This document shows, one piece after another, positions 33,735 to 43,388 of a stretch of DNA of 64,000 nucleotides (position 1 is its first letter; the number at the start of each line of letters is the position of its first letter). The notes beneath the pieces were generated by a model. It was not told the DNA's origin. It did no database searches and was given only the letters and a program-made list of their open reading frames with translations. The DNA is from Bacillota bacterium. Its GTDB lineage: Bacteria > Bacillota > Sulfobacillia > Sulfobacillales > Sulfobacillaceae. The DNA lies in assembly GCA_026627065.1 (NCBI GenBank), contig JAPNUO010000001.1, forward strand, positions 372,001 to 436,000, in the 5' to 3' direction. Made by a program: the position numbers and the translations under genes.

Positions 33735-33887
33735 TTCTCCACCTCCTCCCTCGCCATTAACGTGTCCGAAACGACGAAGCTCCCATACCCGGGAGCCAAG
33801 GGAGGTGCTAGCAATCGAGGAAGGGCGCCAAGAGCCAGGCAGCAAAAACCGCGTCCGTGGCACACGCCTTGGAATGCGACGCGAAAA

Positions 33888-34940
33888 TTACAAAGACATG
33901 ATACGAGTGGCAAGATCCTCGGCGGCGTCTGGCCGCGCCCAGCAACGTTGGCTCGCCAGCATGCGAGCGCGCCGCACAGAATTCTCCGCGAGAAGCGACT
34001 CGACCACTGCTTCCAAGCTGTGATCGCCCCGCACCGCCAAGTCATGTTGAATTAATCGATCGCGATTGACTTCCTCTTGCCCCGCAATCCAGTGGGTCAA
34101 TATCCACGGCACTTGCGATTGGCACACCTCCGCGGCCGTCACTCCGCCCGGTTTTCCAATCACGAGTCGCGCATTTTTTAGAAGCGTGGGCATATGCTCT
34201 ATATAACCGACGATGTGAATGCGCTCCGGCCATCGGTGCTCGTCGAGCCGCCATCTGAGGGCCTCATTGTGCCCGCACACGGCAAGCACCGGATACGGCA
34301 GCCTAGACAGCCTTTTTAAGATGCTCAGGTACGGCCCCATCCCCAGTCCGCCCCCGAGCAGAACCAGCGGTCCGCGACGAATGGTTCCCACTAACGGGAT
34401 CGATTCGCTAAACGACGCCCGAATGGGAATTCCCAAGGGCCACACGCGCTTTTCGTCAAAGCCTAACCGCCCCAAATCCTCTACTTGCTCCGGAAGCCAC
34501 ACGGAATACGCATCGGCCAGGGGCTCGTACCAAAACTGATGCACCGAAAGGTCAGTTAGCACGCCAACCAGTCTCAACCGGGGATACCGCTCTTTCACCC
34601 ACGACCATCCCGTCAGCGCGAAGGGATGCGTCGCGACTACCACGTCGGGGCGATACGCCTGGTAGACGCTCTCGAGCACCATACGTCCGGCATCCCGCCA
34701 ACCGCGGCGATGGCGTTCCCACAGATAGTGTGTCCGGTCCCCCCAGCGAAATAAGGCACCATACACATTCGGCAAAAAGCGAATACCAAAAAAATAAAGC
34801 CGCGCTTGCCAGCGCACGTCTGCCACCAAATGATGGGAAAACTCGACGTCGGCTCCCTTCCGTGCCAACGACTCGGCCAGCGCTCGCGCCGCAATATCAT
34901 GTCCTGTGCCAATGGGCAAACTGGCCAGCAAAATCCGCAT
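33888..34940 (-). CDS. Glycosyltransferase, MGDG synthase/UgtP type (GT28)
   Basis: A 350-residue GT-B glycosyltransferase. SLPIGTGHDIAARALAESL is the MGDG_synth N-terminal motif, and the donor-binding half contains VIGKPGGVTAAEVCQSQVP, the usual UDP-sugar site. Members add glucose or galactose to diacylglycerol, making membrane glycolipids or lipoteichoic acid anchors. ATG 34940 follows recN by 8 bases. It sits between recN and spoIVB, a place empty in Bacillus, so it may serve the spore membrane programme; this is inference. Confidence 0.85.
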   Translation of the reverse strand: MRILLASLPIGTGHDIAARALAESLARKGADVEFSHHLVADVRWQARLYFFGIRFLPNVYGALFRWGDRTHYLWERHRRGWRDAGRMVLESVYQAYRPDVVVATHPFALTGWSWVKERYPRLRLVGVLTDLSVHQFWYEPLADAYSVWLPEQVEDLGRLGFDEKRVWPLGIPIRASFSESIPLVGTIRRGPLVLLGGGLGMGPYLSILKRLSRLPYPVLAVCGHNEALRWRLDEHRWPERIHIVGYIEHMPTLLKNARLVIGKPGGVTAAEVCQSQVPWILTHWIAGQEEVNRDRLIQHDLAVRGDHSLEAVVESLLAENSVRRARMLASQRCWARPDAAEDLATRIMSL

Positions 34941-34948
34941 AATCTCTC

Positions 34949-36619
34949 CTAACCCTGAAAAGGCTCCCCGCTTTGCGCCAAGAGCGCTTCAGCATGCTGT
35001 AGTGCAATGGCATCGTCCGAGGCGCTTAGCATTCGGGCGATCTCCCGAATTCGCCCCTTCGGGTCCAAGTCCTGAGCGATCGCCTCGCTGATCGGACCCG
35101 TGAGGTGCTTACTCACCGCAAGATGCCGAGCAGCCCGCGCCGCAACCACCGGCTGATGACTGACAGCAATGACCTGATGACGCTGTCCCAAGCGCTGGAG
35201 CAACTGTCCCACGCGCTCGGCACTGCGTCCGCTAAGCCCCTGGTCCACTTCGTCAAACACGTAGACGACATCGTCGGTTTCCCCAGCCGTCACCGCGAGG
35301 GCCAAAGCCACGCGGGCCAGCTCGCCACCCGAGGCCACCTTGGACAGTGGTTTGAGCGGCTGCCCCCGACTAGCAGAAAAGGCCCACTCAATGGCATCCT
35401 GCCCGCGCACCGAAAGCGGCGCCGGATGGCGCTCTAACCTAATCATGCCGGTAGGCATTTCCAGCGCCCGTATTGTCCGGGTCAATTCCTCGCCCGCCCG
35501 CGGCAGAGCCTCCTGGCGCGCGCGAGACAAGGCCTCGGCCGCCTCCTCGGCCGCCTTCAGAGCCTCGTCCCGGCGGCGTTCGACCGTCCGCCAGTCCCAC
35601 TGAAATTGTTCCAGTCGCTGGATGTCGTCCTGAAGCTGGTCGCGAAATCGAAGCACCTCCTCCAGCGTGGGACCAAACCGCCGCTTGATTCGGCTTAAAA
35701 CGTCCAGCCGCTCCTCCAGCGCATCCAGCCGCCGCGGGTCTAAATCCAAACTTTCCTGCCAGCGCCCGACCTCGAGCCGCACGTCGCTCAACACCGCTTC
35801 CACTTCTCGCAAGTTGTCCGCCACGGATGCCATGCGGTCATCCCACCGGCTCAGCGCCTCGGCCAGACTCCCCGCCCGGGCCACTAAGGCCAAAAGACCG
35901 TCTTGGGCTTCCTCGCCCTCCAAAATGCGATACAGGGATTCGCCCGCCTCCACAATTTGACGGCTGGCGCGAAGCCGTTGTACCTCCTCCTGAAGCTCTT
36001 CTTCTTCGCCAGCGCGCAGCCCCAGCGCCTGAAGCTCCTCCCACAGCTGCCGTTTCTCGTCTAGGTGGTCCAGTTCTTGGGCGGTGTTCTCGAGCTCCTT
36101 TCTCTCGGCTTCCACGCGCTGCCAGGCTTCGAACGCCGCGCGCATACGATCCCTCAAGCTCCCCAAATGAGCATAGCGATCGAGCCAGTCTATCGCAAAC
36201 CCCGGATCGGCAACCTGCAGCGCCTGATTTTGACCCACATAGCGGAGCGTGGCCTCCCCCAGTCCCCTCACAATCCCAGCCGGCACCGGTTCGCCCTGCG
36301 CGCGATAGCTGGTGCGGCCATCGCGCGTGGTCGTGCGCTCTATAATGAGCACGGAGTCGGCGGCAATTCCCAAATGGACCAGCGGCTCCCAGCGCCAATC
36401 TTGGGGATCCAGGATCAGCGTTGCCCGGATCCGCACCTTTTCTTGGAACGGACCAATCCGTTCGGCGGGCAGGCGGGCGCCAAAAATGGCCGCCAGGCTT
36501 TCCAACAGCAACGACTTGCCGGCGCCCGATTCCCCCGTAATGACCGTAAAGCCGTCTTGCAGGGTGAGGCGCACGTGTCGAAACAAGGCGAAGTTTTCCA
36601 AATCAATCTGCTGGATCAT
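34949..36619 (-). CDS. recN: DNA repair protein RecN
   Basis: An SMC-like ATPase of 556 residues acting early in double-strand break repair. Walker A is in ITGESGAGKSLLLES near residue 30, followed by a central coiled coil (roughly residues 150-350), the ABC signature VASGGELARVALAL and Walker B VYVFDEVDQGLSG. Length matches the family (550-575). It follows nadK by 10 bases in the same operon. Confidence 0.95.
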   Translation of the reverse strand: MIQQIDLENFALFRHVRLTLQDGFTVITGESGAGKSLLLESLAAIFGARLPAERIGPFQEKVRIRATLILDPQDWRWEPLVHLGIAADSVLIIERTTTRDGRTSYRAQGEPVPAGIVRGLGEATLRYVGQNQALQVADPGFAIDWLDRYAHLGSLRDRMRAAFEAWQRVEAERKELENTAQELDHLDEKRQLWEELQALGLRAGEEEELQEEVQRLRASRQIVEAGESLYRILEGEEAQDGLLALVARAGSLAEALSRWDDRMASVADNLREVEAVLSDVRLEVGRWQESLDLDPRRLDALEERLDVLSRIKRRFGPTLEEVLRFRDQLQDDIQRLEQFQWDWRTVERRRDEALKAAEEAAEALSRARQEALPRAGEELTRTIRALEMPTGMIRLERHPAPLSVRGQDAIEWAFSASRGQPLKPLSKVASGGELARVALALAVTAGETDDVVYVFDEVDQGLSGRSAERVGQLLQRLGQRHQVIAVSHQPVVAARAARHLAVSKHLTGPISEAIAQDLDPKGRIREIARMLSASDDAIALQHAEALLAQSGEPFQG

Positions 36620-36629
36620 CGGCTACCCC

Positions 36630-37484
36630 TTAATGACCTTTGCGCCAACCGCGCAAGACTTGAAAGAAGCTCCAGTCAGGCCGGCGCACGAGGCGAACGC
36701 GTTGGGGCGACGAGACGACGATCACCTCGTCGCCGTCCTCCAGCGGATGCACTTCTTGACCGTCGATGGTCACTAAGGTATCGCGATGGATGGTGCGAAT
36801 GCGAATGCGCACCTCTTGGTCGCGAGGAATGACGATCGAACGATCGAAAAAGGAGTGAGGGCAAATGGGGGTAATCACGGTGACGTCTAGGCCTGGAGTC
36901 AGAATCGGACCGCCGGCAGACAACGAATACGCGGTGGAGCCGGTGGGCGTGGCCACGATGAGGCCATCCGCCGGATACGTGGCGACGTAGGCGCCCTCGA
37001 CAAAGGTCTCTAGATGAATTAAGCGGGCAAAAGGTCCTTTGGCTACCACCACGTCGTTCATCGCCTCGAACTCGGCAAGCCGACGGCCTTCGCGCTGCAC
37101 GGAGGCGTGTAACAACCGTCGCTCGTCCACGACAAATTGGCCGTTCATCACCCAGGTCAACGAGGCGTATAATTCGGGCACCTCCACTTCGGTTAAAAAT
37201 CCTAGGTGACCCAGATTCACGCCCAAAATGGGGGCATCAATGGCAACCAATTGCTTGGCCGCCCTTAAGAGCGTGCCGTCGCCCCCTAAGACCACCGTGC
37301 ACACAAAATCCAATCGCTGGATATCCTCCCAATAGCGTCCCCGTTCCGGCATTCCCACCGCGTCGGCGAGATCCTCGGGCATCACCATGGTCACGCCGTG
37401 ACTGGAGGACCAGGCATCCAGGCGACCCACCAAGCCCCGGACTTGATCCTTTTCCGGATTAGGCCAGACTAAAATATTAGGCAT
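36630..37484 (-). CDS. nadK: NAD kinase
   Basis: A 284-residue kinase making NADP from NAD with ATP or polyphosphate. The GGDG motif is LGGDGTLLRAAKQ, followed by NLGHLGFLTE and the conserved GSTAYSLSAGGPILTP. Its start overlaps the tlyA stop by 8 bases. In several clostridial genomes NadK lies between tlyA and recN, as here, in place of or next to argR. Confidence 0.95.
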   Translation of the reverse strand: MPNILVWPNPEKDQVRGLVGRLDAWSSSHGVTMVMPEDLADAVGMPERGRYWEDIQRLDFVCTVVLGGDGTLLRAAKQLVAIDAPILGVNLGHLGFLTEVEVPELYASLTWVMNGQFVVDERRLLHASVQREGRRLAEFEAMNDVVVAKGPFARLIHLETFVEGAYVATYPADGLIVATPTGSTAYSLSAGGPILTPGLDVTVITPICPHSFFDRSIVIPRDQEVRIRIRTIHRDTLVTIDGQEVHPLEDGDEVIVVSSPQRVRLVRRPDWSFFQVLRGWRKGH

Positions 37485-38295
37485 CTTGATCCCCCATTTG
37501 CCAGGCCTGGCTCACCACCTCGTCAATGTTCAAGGGTACCTCATTTCCCGCGTCGGTACGCAAGAGGTACAGCAAGAACTCAATATTGCCCTTCGGTCCT
37601 TTAATCGGCGACCAGGTCAAGGCCTGCGGCTGAAAGCCTAAACTTGTTGCATCCTCTACCACCCGCTCTAGCACCCACCGGTGGACGGCCGGATCGCGCA
37701 CGACCCCATGCTTGCCAACCCATCGCGGCCCTGCTTCAAATTGCGGCTTGATGAGGGCCACCACCCCAGCCTCTAGCTTGAGGCACGCTCGTAGCGGACT
37801 CAGCAGCAGGCGCACGCCAATAAACGACGCATCGATAGACGCCCCATCCAACCCTTCCGTCCGCTGCAAGAGGGGCAACGAGAGATCCCGCGCGTTGGTT
37901 CGCTCGAGCACGACCACGCGCGGGTCTTGCCGCAACCGCCAGTGAAGCTGCCCGTACCCCACGTCCACAGCATACACCCGGCGGGCGCCATGCTGCAGCC
38001 AGCAATCGGTAAATCCGCCGGTAGAGGCCCCTACGTCCACAACCTCCCACCCGCGGGGATCAATCGAAAACGCCGCCAAGGCGCGCTCCAGTTTGAGCCC
38101 CCCTCGGCTGACATAACGCAGGGAGGCCAGCACCTCGACCTGGTCGGTGTCTGCCACTAGCCGCCCGCTTTTGGTTTCCGGCCGCCCATTGACGCGAACC
38201 TGCCCCGCCATAATGAGCGCTTGCGCGCGGCTCCGACTTGGCACCCGACCATGGCGGACCAACCACAGATCCAAGCGCTCGCGGGGCTCAGTCAT
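37477..38295 (-). CDS. tlyA: TlyA-type rRNA 2'-O-methyltransferase
   Basis: A 272-residue protein with an N-terminal S4 RNA-binding domain (RLDLWLVRHGRVPSRSRAQA, residues 8-65) and an FtsJ-like methyltransferase domain (VVDVGASTGGFTDCWLQHG, then YAVDVGYGQLHW). Family members methylate ribose of 16S/23S rRNA; older names call it hemolysin A. It overlaps dxs by 8 bases at the start and nadK at the end. Confidence 0.93.
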   Translation of the reverse strand: MTEPRERLDLWLVRHGRVPSRSRAQALIMAGQVRVNGRPETKSGRLVADTDQVEVLASLRYVSRGGLKLERALAAFSIDPRGWEVVDVGASTGGFTDCWLQHGARRVYAVDVGYGQLHWRLRQDPRVVVLERTNARDLSLPLLQRTEGLDGASIDASFIGVRLLLSPLRACLKLEAGVVALIKPQFEAGPRWVGKHGVVRDPAVHRWVLERVVEDATSLGFQPQALTWSPIKGPKGNIEFLLYLLRTDAGNEVPLNIDEVVSQAWQMGDQDA

Positions 38296-40183
38296 GCGTC
38301 GCCGGAGTCTTTAAGCTCTGAAGCCATGCGCTGATCTTGCGGCTCAACCCCTCGGGATCGAGTTCATACATCGCAAGGTAGTAATCCGGCGGGCCATGGT
38401 CAATAAAGACGTCGGGCAAGCCTTCCAATCGCACAGGCAGCCGAATGCCTTCGAGGGCCAACCATTCCGCCACCGCGGAGCCAAATCCCCCATGAAGGGC
38501 GTGCTCTTCAAGCGTAATGATTGCTCCGGTATTGCGAACCACCTGCCGCAAAAGCTCGCCATCTAAAGGCTTGACAAATCGGGCATTCACCACCCCGACC
38601 TGAAACCCTTGCTGGTGTAACCGTTCCCGAGTCTCCAACGCCGTGTAGACCATAGGGCCTAGCGCAACAATGGTGGCATCCCGCCCTTGACACAACCACT
38701 CACCGCGGCCCCAGGGAATGTCCGGAATGTCGCCGTCAAAGGGAATCCCCCGGCCTGGTCCCCGTGGGTAACGAATCGCGACCGGATTGGGCCGATCCAG
38801 CGCCGCCTTAATGAGGCCTCTCAACTCCATTTCGTCCTTGCCCATGGCAATTTCCATATGCGGTACGGTCCGCAAAAAGGCAATGTCGTACACCCCCTGG
38901 TGGGTCGCCCCATCGCCGCCCACCAGTCCCGCCCGGTCGACCGCAAATAACACCGGGAGGTTTTGGTGACTGACATCGTGCACGACTTGATCGTAAGCGC
39001 GTTGCAGGAACGTGCTGTACACAGCAAACACGGGCCGGAGACCCGCCAGCGCCAAACCTGCCGCGAACGTGGCGGCATGCTGCTCCGCGATGCCCACGTC
39101 GAAATACCGGTCCGGAAAGTGCTTTTGGAAATAATCCAACTTGGTACCATCCGGCATTGCCGCCGTAATAGCCACGATCTCTTGGCGGTCGCGCGCTAGC
39201 TGCACCAATGTTTCACTAAACACCTGGCTGTAGGTCGGCGGCTCCGCCTTCTTAATCATTTGCCCCGACGCCACCTCGAACGGCCCGGGTCCATGAAACT
39301 GCACCGGACGCTCTTCTGCCGGCCGATACCCCCGCCCCTTTTGGGTGATGGCGTGGATGACCACCGGTCCGTCGAATTCGCGGGCGTTGCGCAAAACCAA
39401 AATGAGGCTGCCCACGTCGTGGCCGTTCACCGGCCCAAAATACTTAAAGCCCAGTTCTTCAAAGACGTTGCCCGGCAGCACGGCGTGATGCAACACGTCT
39501 TTGATGCGCTCCCCGGCTCGACGCAAGGATCCCCCGAACACCGGCACCGATTCCAGCACGGCCTCAATGTCCTGTTTCAGGCGCACATAACTCGGGGCAG
39601 TTCTCAAATTGGTCAGATATTGCGAAAACGCTCCCACATTGGGCGCAATGGACATCGAATTGTCATTGACGACAACCACGATTCGCGTCTTTAAGTGTCC
39701 CATTTGGTTTAGCGCTTCCCAGGCCATTCCCGCCGTCAGGGCGCCGTCGCCGATAAGGGCGGCGACTTCGTACTGAGCCCCGGTCAGATCCCGCGCCACC
39801 GCCAGTCCCAATGCCCCCGACAGCGAAGTCGCGGCGTGTCCGGCTTCCCACACGTCATACTCGCTTTCATGCCGTTTTAAAAATCCCGACAGGCCCCTCA
39901 GTTGCCGGATGCTGGAGAATGTCTCTTGACGACCGGTAATCAGCTTATGCGCATAGGCCTGATGCCCGATATCAAAAACCACCTTGTCGCGCGGCGTCTC
40001 GTAAACGTAATGCAGCGCTAAAATCAACTCGACGGCGCCCAAGCTGGCTCCCACATGGCCGCCCGTCCGCGCTGTCGTCTCCACGATATATTCTCGGATT
40101 TCTCGGGCCAATTGCTCCAGTTGCGACACACTGAGCCGGCGCACGTCCGCCGGGGACTCAATTGTCTTGAGCAAACTTTGCAT
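38288..40183 (-). CDS. dxs: 1-deoxy-D-xylulose-5-phosphate synthase
   Basis: A thiamine-dependent enzyme (631 residues) condensing pyruvate and glyceraldehyde 3-phosphate, the first step of the MEP isoprenoid pathway. Motifs: DIGHQAYAHKLITGR, the TPP site GDGALTAGMAWEALN to NDNSMSI, the transketolase pyrimidine domain (DRAGLVGGDGATHQGVYD) and the C-terminal transketolase domain. Length is typical. Directly follows ispA in the operon. Confidence 0.96.
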   Translation of the reverse strand: MQSLLKTIESPADVRRLSVSQLEQLAREIREYIVETTARTGGHVGASLGAVELILALHYVYETPRDKVVFDIGHQAYAHKLITGRQETFSSIRQLRGLSGFLKRHESEYDVWEAGHAATSLSGALGLAVARDLTGAQYEVAALIGDGALTAGMAWEALNQMGHLKTRIVVVVNDNSMSIAPNVGAFSQYLTNLRTAPSYVRLKQDIEAVLESVPVFGGSLRRAGERIKDVLHHAVLPGNVFEELGFKYFGPVNGHDVGSLILVLRNAREFDGPVVIHAITQKGRGYRPAEERPVQFHGPGPFEVASGQMIKKAEPPTYSQVFSETLVQLARDRQEIVAITAAMPDGTKLDYFQKHFPDRYFDVGIAEQHAATFAAGLALAGLRPVFAVYSTFLQRAYDQVVHDVSHQNLPVLFAVDRAGLVGGDGATHQGVYDIAFLRTVPHMEIAMGKDEMELRGLIKAALDRPNPVAIRYPRGPGRGIPFDGDIPDIPWGRGEWLCQGRDATIVALGPMVYTALETRERLHQQGFQVGVVNARFVKPLDGELLRQVVRNTGAIITLEEHALHGGFGSAVAEWLALEGIRLPVRLEGLPDVFIDHGPPDYYLAMYELDPEGLSRKISAWLQSLKTPATHD

Positions 40184-40201
40184 CGTGTTCCCGCCTTTTA
40201 T

Positions 40202-41086
40202 CTACCAACTGCGGCTTTGAGCATAGGTTAAAATCCCCTCAAGCCTCGCATAGCGCGCGGCATCCAGCTGCTCCAGCGCGAGCCGACTTTCTTCGTTTAC
40301 CAGCGCGCGCGCCCGCTCCACGCCCACCAGGCGCGGATAGGTGGCCTTGCCCAGTCCGGCATCGGTTCCGGTGGCTTTCCCCAGCAAAGCCGGATCGCCG
40401 ACCACATTCAAAATATCATCCACCATCTGAAAAGCCAACCCGAAGTGGCGCCCAAAGTGGCGCAAGGCCTCGGCGTCCTCTGAGGCGTTGGCCAAGATAG
40501 CGGGAATAGTGACGGAGGCTTCAAAAAGAGCTCCCGTCTTTTTCAAATGGATGTCCCTCAGATCATCCAGCCCAATGTCTTGATGCTCTGCGGCCAAATC
40601 GCGCACCTGACCCTGAATGAGCCCTTGACGCCCAATAGCGACCGCCAGCCATTGAGTGGCTTTGAGCACCTGACGCGGTTCAAACGCCCCCTCGGCCAAT
40701 TCCGCCATCTTGACAAACGCTTCCGTCAGCAAGGCATCGCCAGCCAAAATAGCCATCGCTTCGCCAAACACTTTATGCGAGGTCGGCCGCCCCCGTCGAA
40801 AATCGTCATTGTCCATGGCTGGCAGGTCGTCGTGGATCAGCGAATAGGTATGCACGTACTCGACCGCCAATGCCACCGGCTTCAGCAGGGGCCACGAGAG
40901 GCCGACGTACTCTCCCGCAGCCAAGACCAAAAGGGGCCGGAGACGCTTGCCCCCGGCAGTCAGCGAATACCGCATCGCCTCCTCCACCGAACCGGGCTGA
41001 ACACCCATGGCCTCTATATCTTCACGAATCCAGGCGTCGACTTCCTGGCGCGCTCGCTCCATCCATTCACCAATATCCATCCCCAT
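40202..41086 (-). CDS. ispA: Polyprenyl (farnesyl) diphosphate synthase
   Basis: A prenyltransferase of 294 residues that lengthens dimethylallyl diphosphate with isopentenyl diphosphate. The first Asp-rich motif is HDDLPAMDNDDFRRGRP; the second reads QMVDDILNVVGD, where most family members have DDILD, so its last Asp is replaced by Asn. GKATGTDAGLGKATYP follows. ATG 41086 is listed; ATG 41080 has a better-spaced AAAAGGGG site. It lies between xseB and dxs, as in Bacillus, and supplies isoprenoids for quinones and undecaprenyl phosphate. Confidence 0.92.
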   Translation of the reverse strand: MGMDIGEWMERARQEVDAWIREDIEAMGVQPGSVEEAMRYSLTAGGKRLRPLLVLAAGEYVGLSWPLLKPVALAVEYVHTYSLIHDDLPAMDNDDFRRGRPTSHKVFGEAMAILAGDALLTEAFVKMAELAEGAFEPRQVLKATQWLAVAIGRQGLIQGQVRDLAAEHQDIGLDDLRDIHLKKTGALFEASVTIPAILANASEDAEALRHFGRHFGLAFQMVDDILNVVGDPALLGKATGTDAGLGKATYPRLVGVERARALVNEESRLALEQLDAARYARLEGILTYAQSRSW

Positions 41087-41296
41087 TTACCCCTTTTGTT
41101 CCTGCGCTTCCGACAAGAGGGTTTCGGCCCTGAGCAACAGCTGGTTAGCTCGTTCGCTCAGCCGCTTGCCCTCCTGATATAGGCGCAAGCTTTCTCCTAA
41201 CGGAGCGCGCCCCGTTTCGAGGAGCTTCACGATCTCCTCCAGCCGCGCCATAATCGCTTCGTATTGATCTAAATCAGCCTCGTCATTCATCGCCAT
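41087..41296 (-). CDS. xseB: Exodeoxyribonuclease VII small subunit
   Basis: A 69-residue helical protein; YEAIMARLEEIVKLLETGRA and PLGESLRLYQEGKRLSERA match the XseB signature (LExIVxxLExGxxxLEESLxLYExG). Together with XseA it degrades single-stranded DNA to acid-soluble oligonucleotides. It overlaps xseA by 14 bases. Confidence 0.93.
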   Translation of the reverse strand: MAMNDEADLDQYEAIMARLEEIVKLLETGRAPLGESLRLYQEGKRLSERANQLLLRAETLLSEAQEQKG

Positions 41297-42482
41297 CCCC
41301 CTTCACCGCGATGGGCTGCACCCAGCAAGCGCCATCGTCCCACTGCACGCGATAGCGCTGCTCATATTCTATCGCACGGCGCGTCACCAGTTGGCCTTCG
41401 CGGTCCGTCACGTAGGCGTATCCGCGCGCCAGAGGCAGCGCCGGATCGAGCAAGGCCAGGCGCTCGGTCAATGTCTCGGCACGGTGCCGCCACTCCGCCC
41501 ACTGGCGTTCAAACGCGCGATCGCGCCGCTCGTCAAGGCGGTCGAGACGGTGTCGATATTCGCGAAAGAGCGAATCCGGATGGGCCAGGAGGCCGTGTTC
41601 CACCCACCCCTGAAGCCGATCGCGTTCCCACTGGAGCCGCTGCGCCAGCGCGTGGTCGAGCCGCTGGCCCAGCACTTGATGCCAGCGAAGAAGTTCCTCC
41701 AGTTCCGGTACCGCGAGTTCCGCTGCTGCGGAGGGCGTCGGCGCCCGCACGTCGGCCACTAGGTCAACCAGCGTGGTGTCGATTTCGTGGCCGACCGCCG
41801 AAATGACGGGCACGGGACAATGAAACACCGCGCGCACCACTAATTCGTCGTTAAATGCCGCCAAATCCTCCTTGGCGCCGCCCCCTCGGCCAATAATCAC
41901 CACATCGGCCATTCCTGGATGAATCCGCATTAACGCCTCTACGATGCTCTGAGGCGCCTCTCGCCCCTGAACGGTTACCGGCAACAACCGTACGGGCATC
42001 CCCGGGTAACGGCGTTGAATTACCGTCTCAATATCGTGGCGGGCGGCCCCGTTCTCCGAGGTTATCACCGCCACCGCGCGCGGCACCCGCGGCAAAGGGC
42101 GCTTTGGCCGAGAAAACAGCCCTTCCTCAAACAGGCGTTGCTTTAACAGCTCCAATTGCCGGTATTGCCAACCGGACCCTAACACCGTCACCCGGCTGAC
42201 ATAAAGCTGTGTCTGGCCGTCGCGCTCAAACACGCCCAGGCGTCCCGTCGCTAAGACTTGCTGTCCGTCTTCCAGGGGGAAGGTCAACGTCTCGGCGTCC
42301 CGCCGAAACATCACCGCGCGGATTTGGGCGTTCTCGTCTTTTAAGGTAAAGTACCAGTGCCCGGACGTGTGGTGCTTCACTCCACTCAGCTCGCCGACCA
42401 CCATGAGTCGCTGCCATTCCGGCACCCCTTCAATAAGTCGGCGCAGCGCGGCCACCAACTCAGTCACCGTCACCGGTTTCAT
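41283..42482 (-). CDS. xseA: Exodeoxyribonuclease VII large subunit
   Basis: A 399-residue nuclease subunit. An N-terminal OB fold (MKPVTVTELVAALRRLIEG to KDENAQIRAVMF) precedes the catalytic domain with VITSENGAARHDIE, IIGRGGGAKEDLAAFND and SAVGHEIDTTLVDLVADVRA, and a coiled-coil C-terminus. ATG 42482 overlaps the folD stop (ATGA); an upstream open frame inside folD is a shadow. Confidence 0.95.
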   Translation of the reverse strand: MKPVTVTELVAALRRLIEGVPEWQRLMVVGELSGVKHHTSGHWYFTLKDENAQIRAVMFRRDAETLTFPLEDGQQVLATGRLGVFERDGQTQLYVSRVTVLGSGWQYRQLELLKQRLFEEGLFSRPKRPLPRVPRAVAVITSENGAARHDIETVIQRRYPGMPVRLLPVTVQGREAPQSIVEALMRIHPGMADVVIIGRGGGAKEDLAAFNDELVVRAVFHCPVPVISAVGHEIDTTLVDLVADVRAPTPSAAAELAVPELEELLRWHQVLGQRLDHALAQRLQWERDRLQGWVEHGLLAHPDSLFREYRHRLDRLDERRDRAFERQWAEWRHRAETLTERLALLDPALPLARGYAYVTDREGQLVTRRAIEYEQRYRVQWDDGACWVQPIAVKGDGDE

Positions 42483-43333
42483 GATCCCATCGCCAGGCCG
42501 CGGTAAGCCTGCCAGGTGTTGGCCAAGAGGGCGGCAATGGTCATCGGCCCCACGCCTCCCGGCACCGGGGTCAACGCCCCCGCATGGCCAGCCATCTGCT
42601 CCGCCGCCACATCGCCGCAGAGGCCGTCCGGCAAGCGGTGAATTCCCACATCGACCACCACGGCCCCGGGTTTGATCCACTCTCGCGTCACCAAGCGCGG
42701 CCGGCCTGCCGCCGCGACGACAAGATCGGCGTCGCGGGCAATGCGCGCCGGACTCGGGCTATGCGAGTGGACGACCGTCACGGTCGCGTTGTCCTGCATC
42801 AGCATCAGGCTGAGCGGCAATCCTACCAACAGGCTCCGGCCAATCACGACGACCCGTTGTCCTTCCAGCGGCACCTCAAAGTGGCGGAGCAGCAAAAGAA
42901 TGCCGCTCGGTGTGCACGGTCGGAGCCCCGGCCGGTTTTGCACCAGGGCGCCTTGATTGGTCCGCGTCAAGCCGTCGACATCCTTTCGGGGATCGATCGC
43001 CTCAATGACTTGGTCTCTTCCGATGTGCGCCGGCAATGGCAATTGCACCAGGATGCCATGGACGTCCCGGCGTTGGTTGAGCTCGTGGACAAGAGCGACG
43101 ACCTCATCCGTGGACGTGGTCTCCTCCAGCCGATATTCCCACGACTGCATCCCGATCGCCTCGGCCGCCTTCCGCTTTTGCCGCACGTAAATCTCCGAGG
43201 CCGGATCGTGGCCGACCAAGACGACCGCCAATCCCGGAACCGACTCGCCGACTGATTCGCGCCGCACAGCGTCTTTCAGCTGCTCCCGCACCATCGCAGC
43301 CACTGCTCGTCCATCTAAAATCCGCGTCTCCAC
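42479..43333 (-). CDS. folD: Methylene-THF dehydrogenase/cyclohydrolase
   Basis: A bifunctional enzyme (284 residues) interconverting methylene- and formyl-tetrahydrofolate with NADP. The catalytic Lys is in YVRQKRKAAEAIGM; GILVQLPLP and PRKDVDGLT are diagnostic, and VVIGRSLLVGLPLSLML binds cofactor. It supplies one-carbon units that connect with the glycine-cleavage and glyA genes elsewhere in the window. Coupled to xseA. Confidence 0.96.
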   Translation of the reverse strand: METRILDGRAVAAMVREQLKDAVRRESVGESVPGLAVVLVGHDPASEIYVRQKRKAAEAIGMQSWEYRLEETTSTDEVVALVHELNQRRDVHGILVQLPLPAHIGRDQVIEAIDPRKDVDGLTRTNQGALVQNRPGLRPCTPSGILLLLRHFEVPLEGQRVVVIGRSLLVGLPLSLMLMQDNATVTVVHSHSPSPARIARDADLVVAAAGRPRLVTREWIKPGAVVVDVGIHRLPDGLCGDVAAEQMAGHAGALTPVPGGVGPMTIAALLANTWQAYRGLAMGS

Positions 43334-43388
43334 TCGGTCCAGGCGCCCTCGTATGCCTTTCCAAGGCAGGCGCCTTGCCTCCCTTCAA

